Positions 34,658 to 43,809 of a DNA stretch of 64,000 bases are shown piece after piece. The position numbers were made by a program, and so were the translations under genes. This DNA is from JAWMQL01 sp033283165 (GTDB lineage: Bacteria; Pseudomonadota; Gammaproteobacteria; Pseudomonadales; Halieaceae). Every line of letters starts with the position of its first letter. The stretch's first letter is position 1. The notes beneath the pieces were generated by a model that worked only from the letters and a program-made list of their open reading frames with translations, was not told the DNA's origin and did not search any database. The DNA lies in contig JAWMQL010000002.1 of assembly GCA_033283165.1 (NCBI GenBank), positions 930,001-994,000 on the forward strand. Direction: 5' to 3'.

Positions 34658-36757
34658 TTATTGCCCTGTTCCTGTCCTTGTCACTGTAGTTTTTTCAACC
34701 GGTACCACGGGCATTTCGACGGCGAATCTGGAACCCACTCCAGGGGTGCTGCTGACCCTGATATCGCCCCCCAGCGCACGGATGAATTCGCGGCTCTCGA
34801 AGGCGCCAATGCCCATGCCCGTCAAGCCTTTGGTAGATTCGAAAGGCTTGAACAGGCGGTTTTGCAGGAATTCTTCATCCATGCCGACCCCATTGTCCTC
34901 TATCCAGACTATTGCACGGTTATCCGCACATTCTAGCTCAACGGTCACCTGTCCGGTTTTGCCTGCCGCCTCTTGAGCGTTTTGAATGATGTGATTGAAC
35001 ACCGTGCCCAGTTGGGCCCGGTCGGCAAAGACCACCACGTTATCGGCACATACCCGAAGTACGGGTTGGGGTGGGGTATTTGCCCTTTCGTTTATGGTCT
35101 CGCGCAGCAGTGCCCCCAGCTCGATCGATTGCCGTTCGCCGCCGCGGACGCCGCTTCGCATCTGGTTCATCAGTCGTGTCATCCGTTCCACGGAGTTTTC
35201 CACTGTGTTAATGACATCGTCGACGAATTCCGGGTTATCGCGATGTTTTCCGGCATTTGACACGATCAGCGACTGCTGGGCCAGGATGTTCTTCAGGTCA
35301 TGGATCACGTAAGCAGACAACCGATTGAAAGCCTCAAACTGGCGCGAATTCACCAGTGCCTGGTTGGCCTGGTATTGCGCAAGGTGGCTGGCGGCCTGCC
35401 GGCCGGCCACCTTGAGAAGATCGCGGTCCTCCCAGTTCAACTCGGGTTGAAGGTCGGACTCTCGCTGCAGCAGTATCCCCTGCAGGATATCCCCGAACAT
35501 GAGGGGCACAATAAGCCAGGCTCTGCTTATCTTGTTGATCATAGGGGGCATGTCCAGCCCGTCGTACAGGTCCGGAGACTGCCGCCACTCCTTAAGGTCG
35601 ACAATCCACTCTGATTGCTCCAGCCATTGAGGCAGATCGCGCAACTCGTCGGGTTTTTCCGGCACTGCCATTTCCCAATCGGCTTCCAAGGTGAAGCGCC
35701 CGTCCTCTGTTCTGCTCCACAGCAAGCCCCCGGGACTTTTAGTCAGATTGCCCATGGCGTAAATGATGTTTACTGGAACATTGTCGTCACCACTGGCCAG
35801 GGTCCGGGTGAACTGAAGCCACTCCAACCGGTAATCGTACTTGTAGCTGAAGAAGTTCTTGCTGAGCCACACCCTCAGCCTTGCGCGCATTTGTCCGGAA
35901 AATAATAAAACCAGCAGCAACAGGCCGGACGTCACCAGGAAGGTAATCTGTATAACACCGCCCCAGGCGCCACCCATGTACTGGATAAAGTAGCCGGCCA
36001 GCGCCATCAGCAGAAGGTAAACGCCCGCGGCAATCAGTGTCACCGTATGAAATACGACGTGTCGAGACAGGTACAACTTGCTCTCGGTCTGCGGGCGTTC
36101 CATGCGACTTATCGCCACGGCGATCAATACAGCTGTTAGACCGGTAACAAAGCCCCGGGCCTGCCACAGGTTGCCATTGAGTTGACGGAACAACAGCGCT
36201 TCTGCGTACATGAAAAAGTCGTAGGCGTAGATTACTCCGAGACCCAGGCACAGGTGTTTGACCGACCAGCGTTCCTGTTGCGTGCTGTTACGGTATATCT
36301 GTTCCAGTAACAACAGCCCCAGGATCGCCATGGCCAGCCAGGTTGCGAAGTGCACACTGTAAAATGAATTCTCCATCTGGGGCAGCGCACCCGTAAGCAC
36401 CAGGGGACCAAAAACCCCAGCCACTACCAGAACACAGCCGACGCAGAACCACGGCAGCCACTTCGTGGAGGCGAAAAAGTGTTCGGTTCCCGCTAGTCGA
36501 CTGTTGATGAGTTTGAGCAAGAGAAAAAGCCAGGCCGCGTTTCGAGCGACTTCCGCCAGCTGCATGGGCGCGAGCAATGGATAGGGTTGCAGGCTGGATA
36601 CGACCACGATAGCGGCCCACACCGCAGTCAGTAAGGTTGCAGCCACAGCGGGCAGGCCGGAAATCTGCTTGTCGCGCGTGAACAGGACGAGCAGCGTCAG
36701 CAGGGTGAACCCCAGCAGGGATGTACCATAACTGTAGAGCACTACATTGGCGAGCAT
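34658..36757 (-). CDS. prsK: XrtA/PEP-CTERM system histidine kinase PrsK
   Basis: PrsK is the membrane sensor that phosphorylates PrsR. The 699-residue protein has an N-terminal run of eight to ten membrane helices (to ~residue 300), a GAF-like region (WLIVPLMFGDILQGILLQRE), and a kinase core with phospho-acceptor His486 (AYVIHDLKNIL), N box NHIIQNAQEAA, and G boxes DNGVGMDEEF and GMGIGAFESREFI. It precedes prsR by one base, so both form an operon. The sensed signal is unknown; the many helices suggest a membrane or envelope cue. Confidence 0.92.
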   Translation of the reverse strand: MLANVVLYSYGTSLLGFTLLTLLVLFTRDKQISGLPAVAATLLTAVWAAIVVVSSLQPYPLLAPMQLAEVARNAAWLFLLLKLINSRLAGTEHFFASTKWLPWFCVGCVLVVAGVFGPLVLTGALPQMENSFYSVHFATWLAMAILGLLLLEQIYRNSTQQERWSVKHLCLGLGVIYAYDFFMYAEALLFRQLNGNLWQARGFVTGLTAVLIAVAISRMERPQTESKLYLSRHVVFHTVTLIAAGVYLLLMALAGYFIQYMGGAWGGVIQITFLVTSGLLLLVLLFSGQMRARLRVWLSKNFFSYKYDYRLEWLQFTRTLASGDDNVPVNIIYAMGNLTKSPGGLLWSRTEDGRFTLEADWEMAVPEKPDELRDLPQWLEQSEWIVDLKEWRQSPDLYDGLDMPPMINKISRAWLIVPLMFGDILQGILLQRESDLQPELNWEDRDLLKVAGRQAASHLAQYQANQALVNSRQFEAFNRLSAYVIHDLKNILAQQSLIVSNAGKHRDNPEFVDDVINTVENSVERMTRLMNQMRSGVRGGERQSIELGALLRETINERANTPPQPVLRVCADNVVVFADRAQLGTVFNHIIQNAQEAAGKTGQVTVELECADNRAIVWIEDNGVGMDEEFLQNRLFKPFESTKGLTGMGIGAFESREFIRALGGDIRVSSTPGVGSRFAVEMPVVPVEKTTVTRTGTGQ

Positions 36758-36936
36758 GAGCCAGCTCTCTTCTGTTGGTTTGGAGCCAGTACCCCACGAA
36801 GTGTGCTGCAGTTCACGGTTCCCGATGGCCCGCTCCTTTCCAGCACACTATACTCGTGGACTGTTGATGTAAATCCCGTAGGCTGTGATCTGCGACGCGG
36901 CACACACTTGGTTGAACAGGTATAAAAAGGTACAAG

Positions 36937-38256
36937 ATGGAGCAGGGAGCATGCAATACGGTGGCGATTGTGGGCCTGGGCTATGTTGGCCTGCCCCTGG
37001 CAGTAGCTTTCGGGCGCCAGCGCCGGACCATCGGTTTTGATGTCAATGAAGACAAGTTGTCCCATTACCGCGCCGGGCATGATCCCAGCGGGGAAGTGGG
37101 CCCCGAGCGGCTGCGCGCAGCAAAGAACCTGGTGTACACCAGCAATCCCGCCTCGCTTGCCGAGGCCGACGTCATTATCGTGGTGGTGCCCACGCCGATT
37201 GACGCGGCACGGCGACCCGACCTCACCCCGCTCGAGAGTGCCTGTCGCACCGTGGGCGAGCACCTCCGGGCAGGCACCACCGTGGTATTCGAGTCCACCG
37301 TTTATCCCGGTTGTACCGAGGAGATTTGCGTCCCCATTCTCGAGCGCCACTCGGGACTAAGCTGGCTCGGCAGGCCCGGTGCCGTCGCCGCGGACGGGTT
37401 CAACGTGGGATACTCGCCGGAGCGGATCAATCCCGGCGACCGGGAACATCGCCTGGAAACCATCGTCAAGGTGGTCTCCGGCGATACGCCGCAGACCCTG
37501 GACCGGCTGGCCCGCTTGTATGGCGAGGTCGTGGAGGCGGGTATTCACCGGGCGGCCTCCATTAAGGTTGCCGAGGCCGCCAAGGTCATCGAGAACACTC
37601 AGCGGGACCTCAACATCGCACTGATCAACGAACTGGCGCTTATTTTTAACCGGCTCGATATCGACACGCTTGACGTGCTGGAGGCTGCGGGCACCAAGTG
37701 GAACTTCCTGCCGTTCAGGCCGGGTCTGGTCGGAGGGCATTGTATCGGGGTCGACCCCTATTACCTGACCTATAAGGCCGAGGCCGTGGGCCACCACCCC
37801 CAGGTTATCCTGGCGGGCCGGAAGACCAACGACAACATGGGCAAATTTATTGCCGAACAGGCGGTCAAGCTGATGGCCAATCGCGGTCACCGCATCTGCG
37901 GCGCCAGGGTGGCAATACTTGGCCTGACCTTCAAGGAGAATTGCCCGGACCTGCGCAATTCCCGGGTGGTGGATATCATCGCCGAACTCAGGGAGTACGG
38001 CTGTGATATCCAGGTACATGACCCTTTAGCGGATCCGGCCGAAGCGTTGGCGGAGTACGGGCTGTCGCTGTGCGGCAGGGAAGAGCTGACCGAATGCAGC
38101 GCGGTCATCCTGGCGGTGCCCCACGCGCAGTACCTGGCGCTGGACACGAATGACCTTGGCGCGATGCTGGCCGAAGACGGCGTCCTGATAGACGTCAAAT
38201 CCACTTTGGATCGGGCGGAGCTGGAAAACGCCGGGCTGAATGTCTGGCGCCTGTGA
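36937..38256 (+). CDS. tviB: UDP-N-acetylhexosamine 6-dehydrogenase (TviB/WbpO type)
   Basis: This enzyme oxidises C6 of a UDP-N-acetyl sugar to the uronic acid with NAD. The 439-residue protein has the NAD loop GLGYVGLP (13-20), catalytic Cys269 in GGHCIGVDPYY, and the C-terminal domain with FKENCPDLRNS. The pattern ENTQRDLNIALINELA is characteristic of the TviB/VipA branch, which favours UDP-GlcNAc or UDP-GalNAc over UDP-glucose. It stands alone on the plus strand, divergent from prsK and convergent with the nucleotidyltransferase gene (one-base gap). With the WecB-like epimerase it implies acidic amino sugars in the EPS. Confidence 0.9.
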   Translation: MEQGACNTVAIVGLGYVGLPLAVAFGRQRRTIGFDVNEDKLSHYRAGHDPSGEVGPERLRAAKNLVYTSNPASLAEADVIIVVVPTPIDAARRPDLTPLESACRTVGEHLRAGTTVVFESTVYPGCTEEICVPILERHSGLSWLGRPGAVAADGFNVGYSPERINPGDREHRLETIVKVVSGDTPQTLDRLARLYGEVVEAGIHRAASIKVAEAAKVIENTQRDLNIALINELALIFNRLDIDTLDVLEAAGTKWNFLPFRPGLVGGHCIGVDPYYLTYKAEAVGHHPQVILAGRKTNDNMGKFIAEQAVKLMANRGHRICGARVAILGLTFKENCPDLRNSRVVDIIAELREYGCDIQVHDPLADPAEALAEYGLSLCGREELTECSAVILAVPHAQYLALDTNDLGAMLAEDGVLIDVKSTLDRAELENAGLNVWRL

Positions 38257-38257
38257 A

Positions 38258-39361
38258 TCAGGCCTTTTCGCCTTGGGCACCCTCCCCTGCGACCGTCTCT
38301 CCCGGGAACCAGCCTATCCAGGCTTTCCTGGCCAGGTGCGGAAGCAACAGGTACAGGGGCATGCGCAGGTAGTGAGCGCGCACATACAGCCCGTTCAGCG
38401 CCAGGTCTGTCAGCGGCAGTCGGCATTCCGGCTGGCAGGGCCTGAAAGCGCGCAGAAACAGGAAGTCCATGATCGGTTGCCGCAGCATCCGGGAGCGGCT
38501 GCTGACCTGCGCCATCACTGGCTCCGGAACGGGTGTGGCAAATACCTGCCGTGCGTAGTTCAGGCCGTGATACAGAGGACCTGACAAGCCCAACTGTTCA
38601 CCCCGGATGGCAAGCCCCTCCCAGAAGGAGGGATCGCGATCCGGGAAGTCACGTAGCATCCGGTCCAGGTCCCACAAATCCCGCAGGCCGTGGTGAAACT
38701 CGCCTTCATGAAAGAGGTGAGTGGCGCTGTGGATAACCATGTCTTTCCACGATAGCGTGTATACGCCGGGCCTCACTTCCATTAACTCCTCAAACAGGAG
38801 ATCGGCGTCAACGTCGGCGTCGGCAGTGGGCGGCAATATCGTGTGATGCAGGTCGAGCGTGGTACTGCGCCGGCTGTGGTACAGGGGCGGTATTTCGTGC
38901 ATCCAGCGCCGGTAGTAACGCTCGTCATAATCGTTGAGTTGGCTGTTTTTCCAGCCGAACTGCTTCAGTGCACTCTCCGCAGCGTCGATCCTGTTGCCCG
39001 GGACGATAATATCGATATCGGAAATCAGTCGTCCGCGACCGACGGGGAGCCCGGCCTGCAGGTAGGCACCGCCCTTGAGCAGCACCAGCCGTTCGCCAAT
39101 CGAGTCGAGAGCCCGTCCTATGTTCCCACAATCGTAGTTCAGGTCGTGTTTCTGTTTCTCGTGCAGCACCAGGGAAGAGTCCAGGTGGCGTCTGACCGAC
39201 TTAGGCACCCGGCTTAATAAGCATTCCTCTTCGAGCCTCAACGCCAGCGAAGCCAGCAGCTGGGAACTCCGCGCCTGGGGGATGAGCTGGCTGTAGCCGT
39301 CGGCTTCGAGGTCCAGGATGCGTCTTGGCTCGAGCAGCACCTCGCGCAGCAGAAAGCTCAC
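38258..39361 (-). CDS. nucleotidyltransferase-fold protein of the HPr-kinase-related operon
   Basis: The 367-residue protein has the nucleotidyltransferase-type acidic motif SDIDIIV preceded by LKGGAYL, and the long helical C-terminal part seen in the 'nucleotidyltransferase family' proteins of exosortase and peptide-modification clusters (LDLHHTILPP, SATHLFHEGEFHHGLRDLWDLDRML). The start is GTG at 39361, overlapping the upstream kinase stop by four bases, so translation is coupled. A target protein or sugar for nucleotide transfer is not known. It is the last gene of the minus-strand unit starting at 41149. Confidence 0.78.
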   Translation of the reverse strand: MSFLLREVLLEPRRILDLEADGYSQLIPQARSSQLLASLALRLEEECLLSRVPKSVRRHLDSSLVLHEKQKHDLNYDCGNIGRALDSIGERLVLLKGGAYLQAGLPVGRGRLISDIDIIVPGNRIDAAESALKQFGWKNSQLNDYDERYYRRWMHEIPPLYHSRRSTTLDLHHTILPPTADADVDADLLFEELMEVRPGVYTLSWKDMVIHSATHLFHEGEFHHGLRDLWDLDRMLRDFPDRDPSFWEGLAIRGEQLGLSGPLYHGLNYARQVFATPVPEPVMAQVSSRSRMLRQPIMDFLFLRAFRPCQPECRLPLTDLALNGLYVRAHYLRMPLYLLLPHLARKAWIGWFPGETVAGEGAQGEKA

Positions 39362-40278
39362 GGCCTACCGTCCCGGTCGTGGAGTTCTCCCACGTTTTGA
39401 ATTGCCCAGTCGAGATCACGGTAGACCAGGTCATAGCAGGAGACGCCGTCGATAAGCGCCCTCATGGCTGCGAACCCCACCTCGCCCAGCAGGCTGAAAT
39501 TGAAGGAGTGGTAGGCTGCCAGGATAAAACTCTGTGTTTTAGATCGCGGGTAGAGACCCTGTGGCTCGTCTCGGGCGTACTTTGGAAACAGCATGATCCG
39601 GGCGGGTATCGGGGAGATGTCATGGCTATCATCTGTGAGGTCAGCCTTCATATGGGCCACCGTGCCCTTGTGGGTCTGCTCGCTGGTGGGCCCAAGAATC
39701 GCAGCGGAATCAAAGGACTTAATCAGCGCAATGCTGTCATTTTTCAGGCTCACAGGGCGGCACAGGGGAATGACGCTGGTGGTGCCGGGGGGCACCAGGG
39801 CGTGCTCATCCGATAACACGCGCCACCCTCGGAGACCAAGCCCGGCGCAAAGCGTGCTTTTGCCGGCCCCGGGCACGCCGGGCATGATGATGGCGCTTCC
39901 GTCCCTGGCAACCGCTGCGGCGTGCAATTTCAGGTACTCATTGGCGTGAATTGATACACACCAGTTCATGCCCCATTCCAGGAACGCAAAGGCCTGTCCG
40001 ATCGGGATGGTTGGGAAGGGATTCTGGTGTTCGAAGCGAAATTCCACTTTTCTGCGCAGCCGGCCGGCGAGACCGCCGTGTCCTATCCCGATGTTGTAAT
40101 CGGTAAACGACCTCGGCTCCGCCAGGGGGAAATCACGGTACAGCGCTTCTATGCCACGGATGACCTGTGGCAGCTGGCTTTGCAGGCGATAAACGTAAGG
40201 GCCGACGCGGAGCTGGAAACGGCCCAGCCGCAGGCGGTCGGCAAGTTCTTTGGCAGGCAGTTGTGAGACGCGATGCAT
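39358..40278 (-). CDS. HPr kinase-related protein (HprK-rel-A type)
   Basis: The 306-residue protein resembles the C-terminal half of HPr kinase: Walker A GVPGAGKST (134-142), LSDEHALV, and PLCRPVSLKNDSI. HPr kinases phosphorylate a Ser in a small carrier protein, but no HPr gene is in the window, so the target differs. The first ~110 residues are of unknown fold. It sits between the PqqD-like gene (same strand, stop directly before) and the nucleotidyltransferase gene (4-base overlap). This trio is the known but uncharacterised 'HPr-rel-A' set. Confidence 0.83.
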   Translation of the reverse strand: MHRVSQLPAKELADRLRLGRFQLRVGPYVYRLQSQLPQVIRGIEALYRDFPLAEPRSFTDYNIGIGHGGLAGRLRRKVEFRFEHQNPFPTIPIGQAFAFLEWGMNWCVSIHANEYLKLHAAAVARDGSAIIMPGVPGAGKSTLCAGLGLRGWRVLSDEHALVPPGTTSVIPLCRPVSLKNDSIALIKSFDSAAILGPTSEQTHKGTVAHMKADLTDDSHDISPIPARIMLFPKYARDEPQGLYPRSKTQSFILAAYHSFNFSLLGEVGFAAMRALIDGVSCYDLVYRDLDWAIQNVGELHDRDGRP

Positions 40279-40548
40279 TCAGGCCAGCTGCACGATATCC
40301 AGGATCGTCAACTCATCGAGTGCCCCGGACAGAGCCTCGGACAGCTCTGCCGGGGTGCAGTCATCCATATCGGGCGACACCCGGCGGACCAATTCGTCAA
40401 TATCCAGGGGTTGGTCGGAAAATTGCCGCAAGATATGGGCGGCAAAGGCCGTTATCAGGTGTGTATCTCCGCTTCTGCGATCAAAATACACCACCATGTC
40501 TTCCTGGGGGTCGAAGAATTCACCCAGCTGTTCGATGCGCCACTGCAT
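40279..40548 (-). CDS. PqqD-like peptide chaperone of the HPr-rel-A set
   Basis: PqqD-like domains bind leader peptides and present them to modifying enzymes. The best start is ATG at 40548 (MQWRIEQLGEFFDP), after GGGGCC; this gives 89 residues. A TTG at 40602 would add 18 residues but has no ribosome site. The protein has the expected VYFDRRSGDTHLITAFAAHIL core. It stops immediately before the HprK-related ATG, so both are translated together. Its presence implies a peptide or protein substrate; the nearest candidate is the next gene upstream. Confidence 0.78.
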   Translation of the reverse strand: MQWRIEQLGEFFDPQEDMVVYFDRRSGDTHLITAFAAHILRQFSDQPLDIDELVRRVSPDMDDCTPAELSEALSGALDELTILDIVQLA

Positions 40549-40639
40549 AAGGCCCCGGAAAGGAAACTCAAGGACTCCGATTATTTCAGAGGGTTTACGC
40601 AAAGGCTACAGGAGGGATACTGAACCGCCCGGTAGTCTG

Positions 40640-41149
40640 TTAGCGCGGAATCGCCTTTTTGGAAGGTAAGCCGCCGCCCGTGGAACTGCCCCCGAAAGCG
40701 GAGTCAGTGAAGATGTCTTCGCCCAGGGTCCCGTCGCCGTACTTCTGGTCCCACAAGGTGGTGTCAGTCGACTGGCTGTTTGTGAGTGTGTCAGGGCAGT
40801 CACCCTCCGGCACGACACAGGTCTGAGTAGGCTCCGGACACAGTTGATTCACGCCATCAGATCCACCCAGGTCACGAAGCCGGATGATTTCCGCGGCCAG
40901 ATCGGCATCATGATCGGGTTGTGCAGAGGCGAACATGTTGCCGGCTGCCACATAAGAAGCCAGGATAGAAGCGGACATGCAATGCTCTACGCCCCACGCT
41001 GTCCGGTTCCCCAGTGACACTGCCACCACACTGCCCATGAGGGCATTGCGGGTGAACCGCCGCCGGGTGGACTGCGGTGGGACACCATGCTCTGCTGAAG
41101 GGCTAGCGCCCTCCTGCAACTCCTGGTCTCTGTCCGAAGAATTATTCAA
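40640..41149 (-). CDS. small exported protein with twin-arginine-like signal; candidate substrate of the HPr-rel-A set
   Basis: Not a family I recognise. The start is most likely TTG at 41149, five bases after AGGAG; the protein is then 169 residues. It has an N-terminal Ser/Glu-rich part, then STRRRFTRNALMGSVVAVSLG, which fits a Tat-type signal (RR-x-F plus hydrophobic stretch). The mature part has four Cys (EHCMSAS, LCPEPTQTC, GDCPD) and a Gly/Ser tail ending KKAIPR. It lies 91 bases upstream of the PqqD-like gene on the same strand. Role as substrate of the kinase/PqqD/nucleotidyltransferase genes is inference from position. Confidence 0.6.
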   Translation of the reverse strand: MNNSSDRDQELQEGASPSAEHGVPPQSTRRRFTRNALMGSVVAVSLGNRTAWGVEHCMSASILASYVAAGNMFASAQPDHDADLAAEIIRLRDLGGSDGVNQLCPEPTQTCVVPEGDCPDTLTNSQSTDTTLWDQKYGDGTLGEDIFTDSAFGGSSTGGGLPSKKAIPR

Positions 41150-41448
41150 GTCCACTCCTGTGTGGTCCAATCACCTAAGTGCCTTTTCAACTGTAGTTGA
41201 AGAAAGCAACATTACCAGACCGTCACAATCTCTCACATTGCCTGGTGAGATTTCTGTGACCCATGTCCGGTAATTTCAAACCGGTTTACTTATTTATTGT
41301 ACATGCAATAAACGCGCCCAATGCCAAATAAAGCGATTATAAACAATATGTTAAGAAAACTTCTTCCCGCATCACTTTCGCAGTATGAGAGTGTTTCCGG
41401 ATAAATGTAAAAGTTTTTGACATGCCGGCAGGACCCACACGATCATCC
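41150..41448. other. AT-rich intergenic region between candidate substrate gene and ATPase
   Basis: Nearly 300 bases with no gene. On the minus strand it is the leader of the candidate substrate gene and contains a short hairpin (TTCAACT..AGTTGAA, 41187-41202) and an ACCGGTTT inverted pair. No convincing promoter of either sigma type was found. Confidence 0.4.
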
Positions 41449-42297
41449 TCAATCGCCGTCACTTTCCCCGTTGAGGCCCGGTAACAGCGCCTCCTGGGTA
41501 AGGTCCTCGAGTACGGCCACAATATCCTCGATTCCCAGTTGGTGTTTTTCTTCCACCATGCCATGGAGGAGAAGGCGGCTGCAGATCTGGTTAATGATGC
41601 GCGGAATGCCCTGGCTGAATTCGTGGATTGGCCCGAATACCGCGCTGTCGAAATCGGGGTCATGTTGCCACCCCACCCGCTCGAGGCGGAGTTGGATGTA
41701 CTCCCTGGTGAACTCCGCCGACAACGGCTGCAGGTGACTGGCGGCGACGATACGCTGGTGCAGTTGCTCCAGTCCCGGGGAGCGCACGGTTTGCCGTAAT
41801 TCCTCCTGGCCCACCAGGAAAATCTGGATCAGTGGCAGGTTGCCCTGCTGCAGGTTGGTCAGCAGGCGCAGTTCTTCCAGGGCGTCCTTGGGAAGATCCT
41901 GGGCCTCGTCGATAATCAGGAGCGGACGCCGTTCCTCGCGCTGTAACCGCTGCAGGAATTCCTCCAGGCGGTGCAGGTGCTGGGCCTTGCCGCCGGTTTC
42001 CCCGTCCAAGTTGAACTTCATCAGGACCAACCGAAGAAGATCGTCCGCCTGCACCTGGGTGGAGTTGAGTGCCGCGTACAACCCACCCTGTTCCTCCAGC
42101 TCTGCAGTCAGGTCGTTGATCAGCGTGGTCTTACCCGTCCCGGGTCGCCCGGTGATCATGACGAAACCTTCCCGCCGCTGCAGGGCGTAGAGCATGTAGG
42201 CTCGGGCCTTTTTATAGCTTGGGTGCGGAAAACACAACCTGGCGTCAGGGCTCAGTCGAAACGGTTCTTCCCGCAATCCGTAAAAGCTTTCGTACAT
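41449..42297 (-). CDS. XrtA-associated secretion-type ATPase 1 (ExeA-like)
   Basis: This AAA+ ATPase belongs to the ExeA/GspA-like family found in PEP-CTERM EPS loci. The frame is open from 42333, but ATG at 42297 gives the family start MYESFYGLREEPFRLSPD after AGGGG; the protein is 282 residues. Walker A is GRPGTGKTT (50-58), Walker B LLIIDEAQDL. It has no membrane helix. It is divergent from a close paralogue at 42523 with the same core but an added tail. It may power assembly of the export apparatus. Confidence 0.87.
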   Translation of the reverse strand: MYESFYGLREEPFRLSPDARLCFPHPSYKKARAYMLYALQRREGFVMITGRPGTGKTTLINDLTAELEEQGGLYAALNSTQVQADDLLRLVLMKFNLDGETGGKAQHLHRLEEFLQRLQREERRPLLIIDEAQDLPKDALEELRLLTNLQQGNLPLIQIFLVGQEELRQTVRSPGLEQLHQRIVAASHLQPLSAEFTREYIQLRLERVGWQHDPDFDSAVFGPIHEFSQGIPRIINQICSRLLLHGMVEEKHQLGIEDIVAVLEDLTQEALLPGLNGESDGD

Positions 42298-42522
42298 GTG
42301 CCCCTGACTCCCATCCTTAAGAATTCGCCCCAATGGCCACCTCTTGAGAGTACCTCAATTTGGGCCCGCCGGGTTTATCATCAGCAAAGTACAGGGCCAT
42401 CTTGAGACCTGCGGCACAGTTTCCCGGCGCCACAGTCGGCAAGCGCGAGGAAGTTTGCTAAGCAGTTGCGAGCCTGTATGCTCTAGGGCCCCTTCCGGAA
42501 CATTGCGGAAAGCGCTGATTCG

Positions 42523-43707
42523 ATGTACGAGCGGTTTTTCAAACTGAGTGCGGAGCCGTTCCGCCTGAGCCCTGATCACCGGTTCTGCTATAAACACCAG
42601 CGCTACGCCAAGGCCAGGGCTTACCTTGCCTATGCGTTCCGTCGCGCAGAGGGGTTCGTGATGATCACCGGCCGGCCCGGTACCGGGAAAACAACCCTGA
42701 TACTGGATCTGATGGAGTCCCTGGCGAAAGAAAACGCGCGCATCGCCAACCTGGTGAGTACCCAACTGGCTGCCGACGACCTGCTGCGTATGGTCGCTTT
42801 TGCCTTCGGTTTGTCGGCAGAATCAGCCGAAAAGTCCACTCTGCTGCACCAGCTTTCCTCCCTATTCCTGTCGCTGCGGAATGAAGGACAACGAGCCCTG
42901 CTGATCGTCGACGAGGCACAGGATCTCGATGCCGATGCGATGGAGGAACTGCGCCTGTTAACCAACCTGCAGCAGGACGGCCAGCCCCTGTTGCAGATAT
43001 TCCTGCTCGGTCAGCCCGAGCTGCGCGACCTGATTCATTCCCCGTCGATGGAGCAGGTGCATCAGCGCATCGTGGCGGCCAGCCATCTCGAGACGCTCGA
43101 CGCGCAGGAGACTCGAGAGTATGTCGAGCACCGCCTGCGAAAAGTGGGCTGGCAGCAGGATCCTGCCATCAGTGTGCCTGTCTTTGCCATCATCCACAGG
43201 TTCAGCCAGGGCGTGCCCCGGCGCATCAACCAGATCTGCAGCCGGTTGTTGCTGCACTGTTTCGTGGAACGCGGTCACCAGGTAACCGTGGCCACCGCAC
43301 GTGCGGTGGTTGCCGAACTCCAGGAAGAACAGCTCACTACCGGCAACATACTCCACGATGACGTATTCCTCGCCGAAGACGAGTTCGAGCCCTTCCCGGA
43401 GACTGAGACGGAGACGGAGATCGAGCCAGAGCCAGAACCGGAGCCAGAAATCTTGCCAGAGCCGGATCCGGAGCCAGCGCAGGATCGCGAACCGGAACTA
43501 GTACTGGAACTGGAGTCGGAACGGGAACGGCAGGGCGGGTCGGAGTGGGCCCTGAAGTACACGGGTGATCCCCTGCCCTGGCATCCAAAGCCTCGTCGAA
43601 AGACATTCAGCCTGGGGCGGATCATTGCCTGGACCATAGTGGCCTTCGCGCTGTTGGCTGGTGCGCACGCGGCAATGGAACTGGTTGGCGCCCCGCCCTG
43701 GTTGTGA
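42523..43707 (+). CDS. XrtA-associated ATPase 2 with acidic Glu-Pro linker and C-terminal membrane anchor
   Basis: Residues 1-270 match the first ATPase closely (Walker A GRPGTGKTT at 50-58, Walker B LLIVDEAQDL, shared QICSRLLLH). Unlike it, this protein continues with a Glu/Pro-rich linker (about 292-336, repeated EPEPEP and TETETE) and a hydrophobic helix (about 366-386, IIAWTIVAFALLAGAHA). That resembles the full ExeA/GspA plan of ATPase plus membrane anchor. The linker could reach towards cell-wall or export partners. It is upstream of the export genes in the same direction, with a 102-base gap. Confidence 0.86.
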   Translation: MYERFFKLSAEPFRLSPDHRFCYKHQRYAKARAYLAYAFRRAEGFVMITGRPGTGKTTLILDLMESLAKENARIANLVSTQLAADDLLRMVAFAFGLSAESAEKSTLLHQLSSLFLSLRNEGQRALLIVDEAQDLDADAMEELRLLTNLQQDGQPLLQIFLLGQPELRDLIHSPSMEQVHQRIVAASHLETLDAQETREYVEHRLRKVGWQQDPAISVPVFAIIHRFSQGVPRRINQICSRLLLHCFVERGHQVTVATARAVVAELQEEQLTTGNILHDDVFLAEDEFEPFPETETETEIEPEPEPEPEILPEPDPEPAQDREPELVLELESERERQGGSEWALKYTGDPLPWHPKPRRKTFSLGRIIAWTIVAFALLAGAHAAMELVGAPPWL

Positions 43708-43809
43708 CGCCGTTCACAGACTTGGGGGGTCATTGATGCCTTTACCCGCTCTCATGCTAGACTGTGAAGTGGGGTTTTCTTGTGCAATGGGGATAGAGGG
43801 ACGAATACT

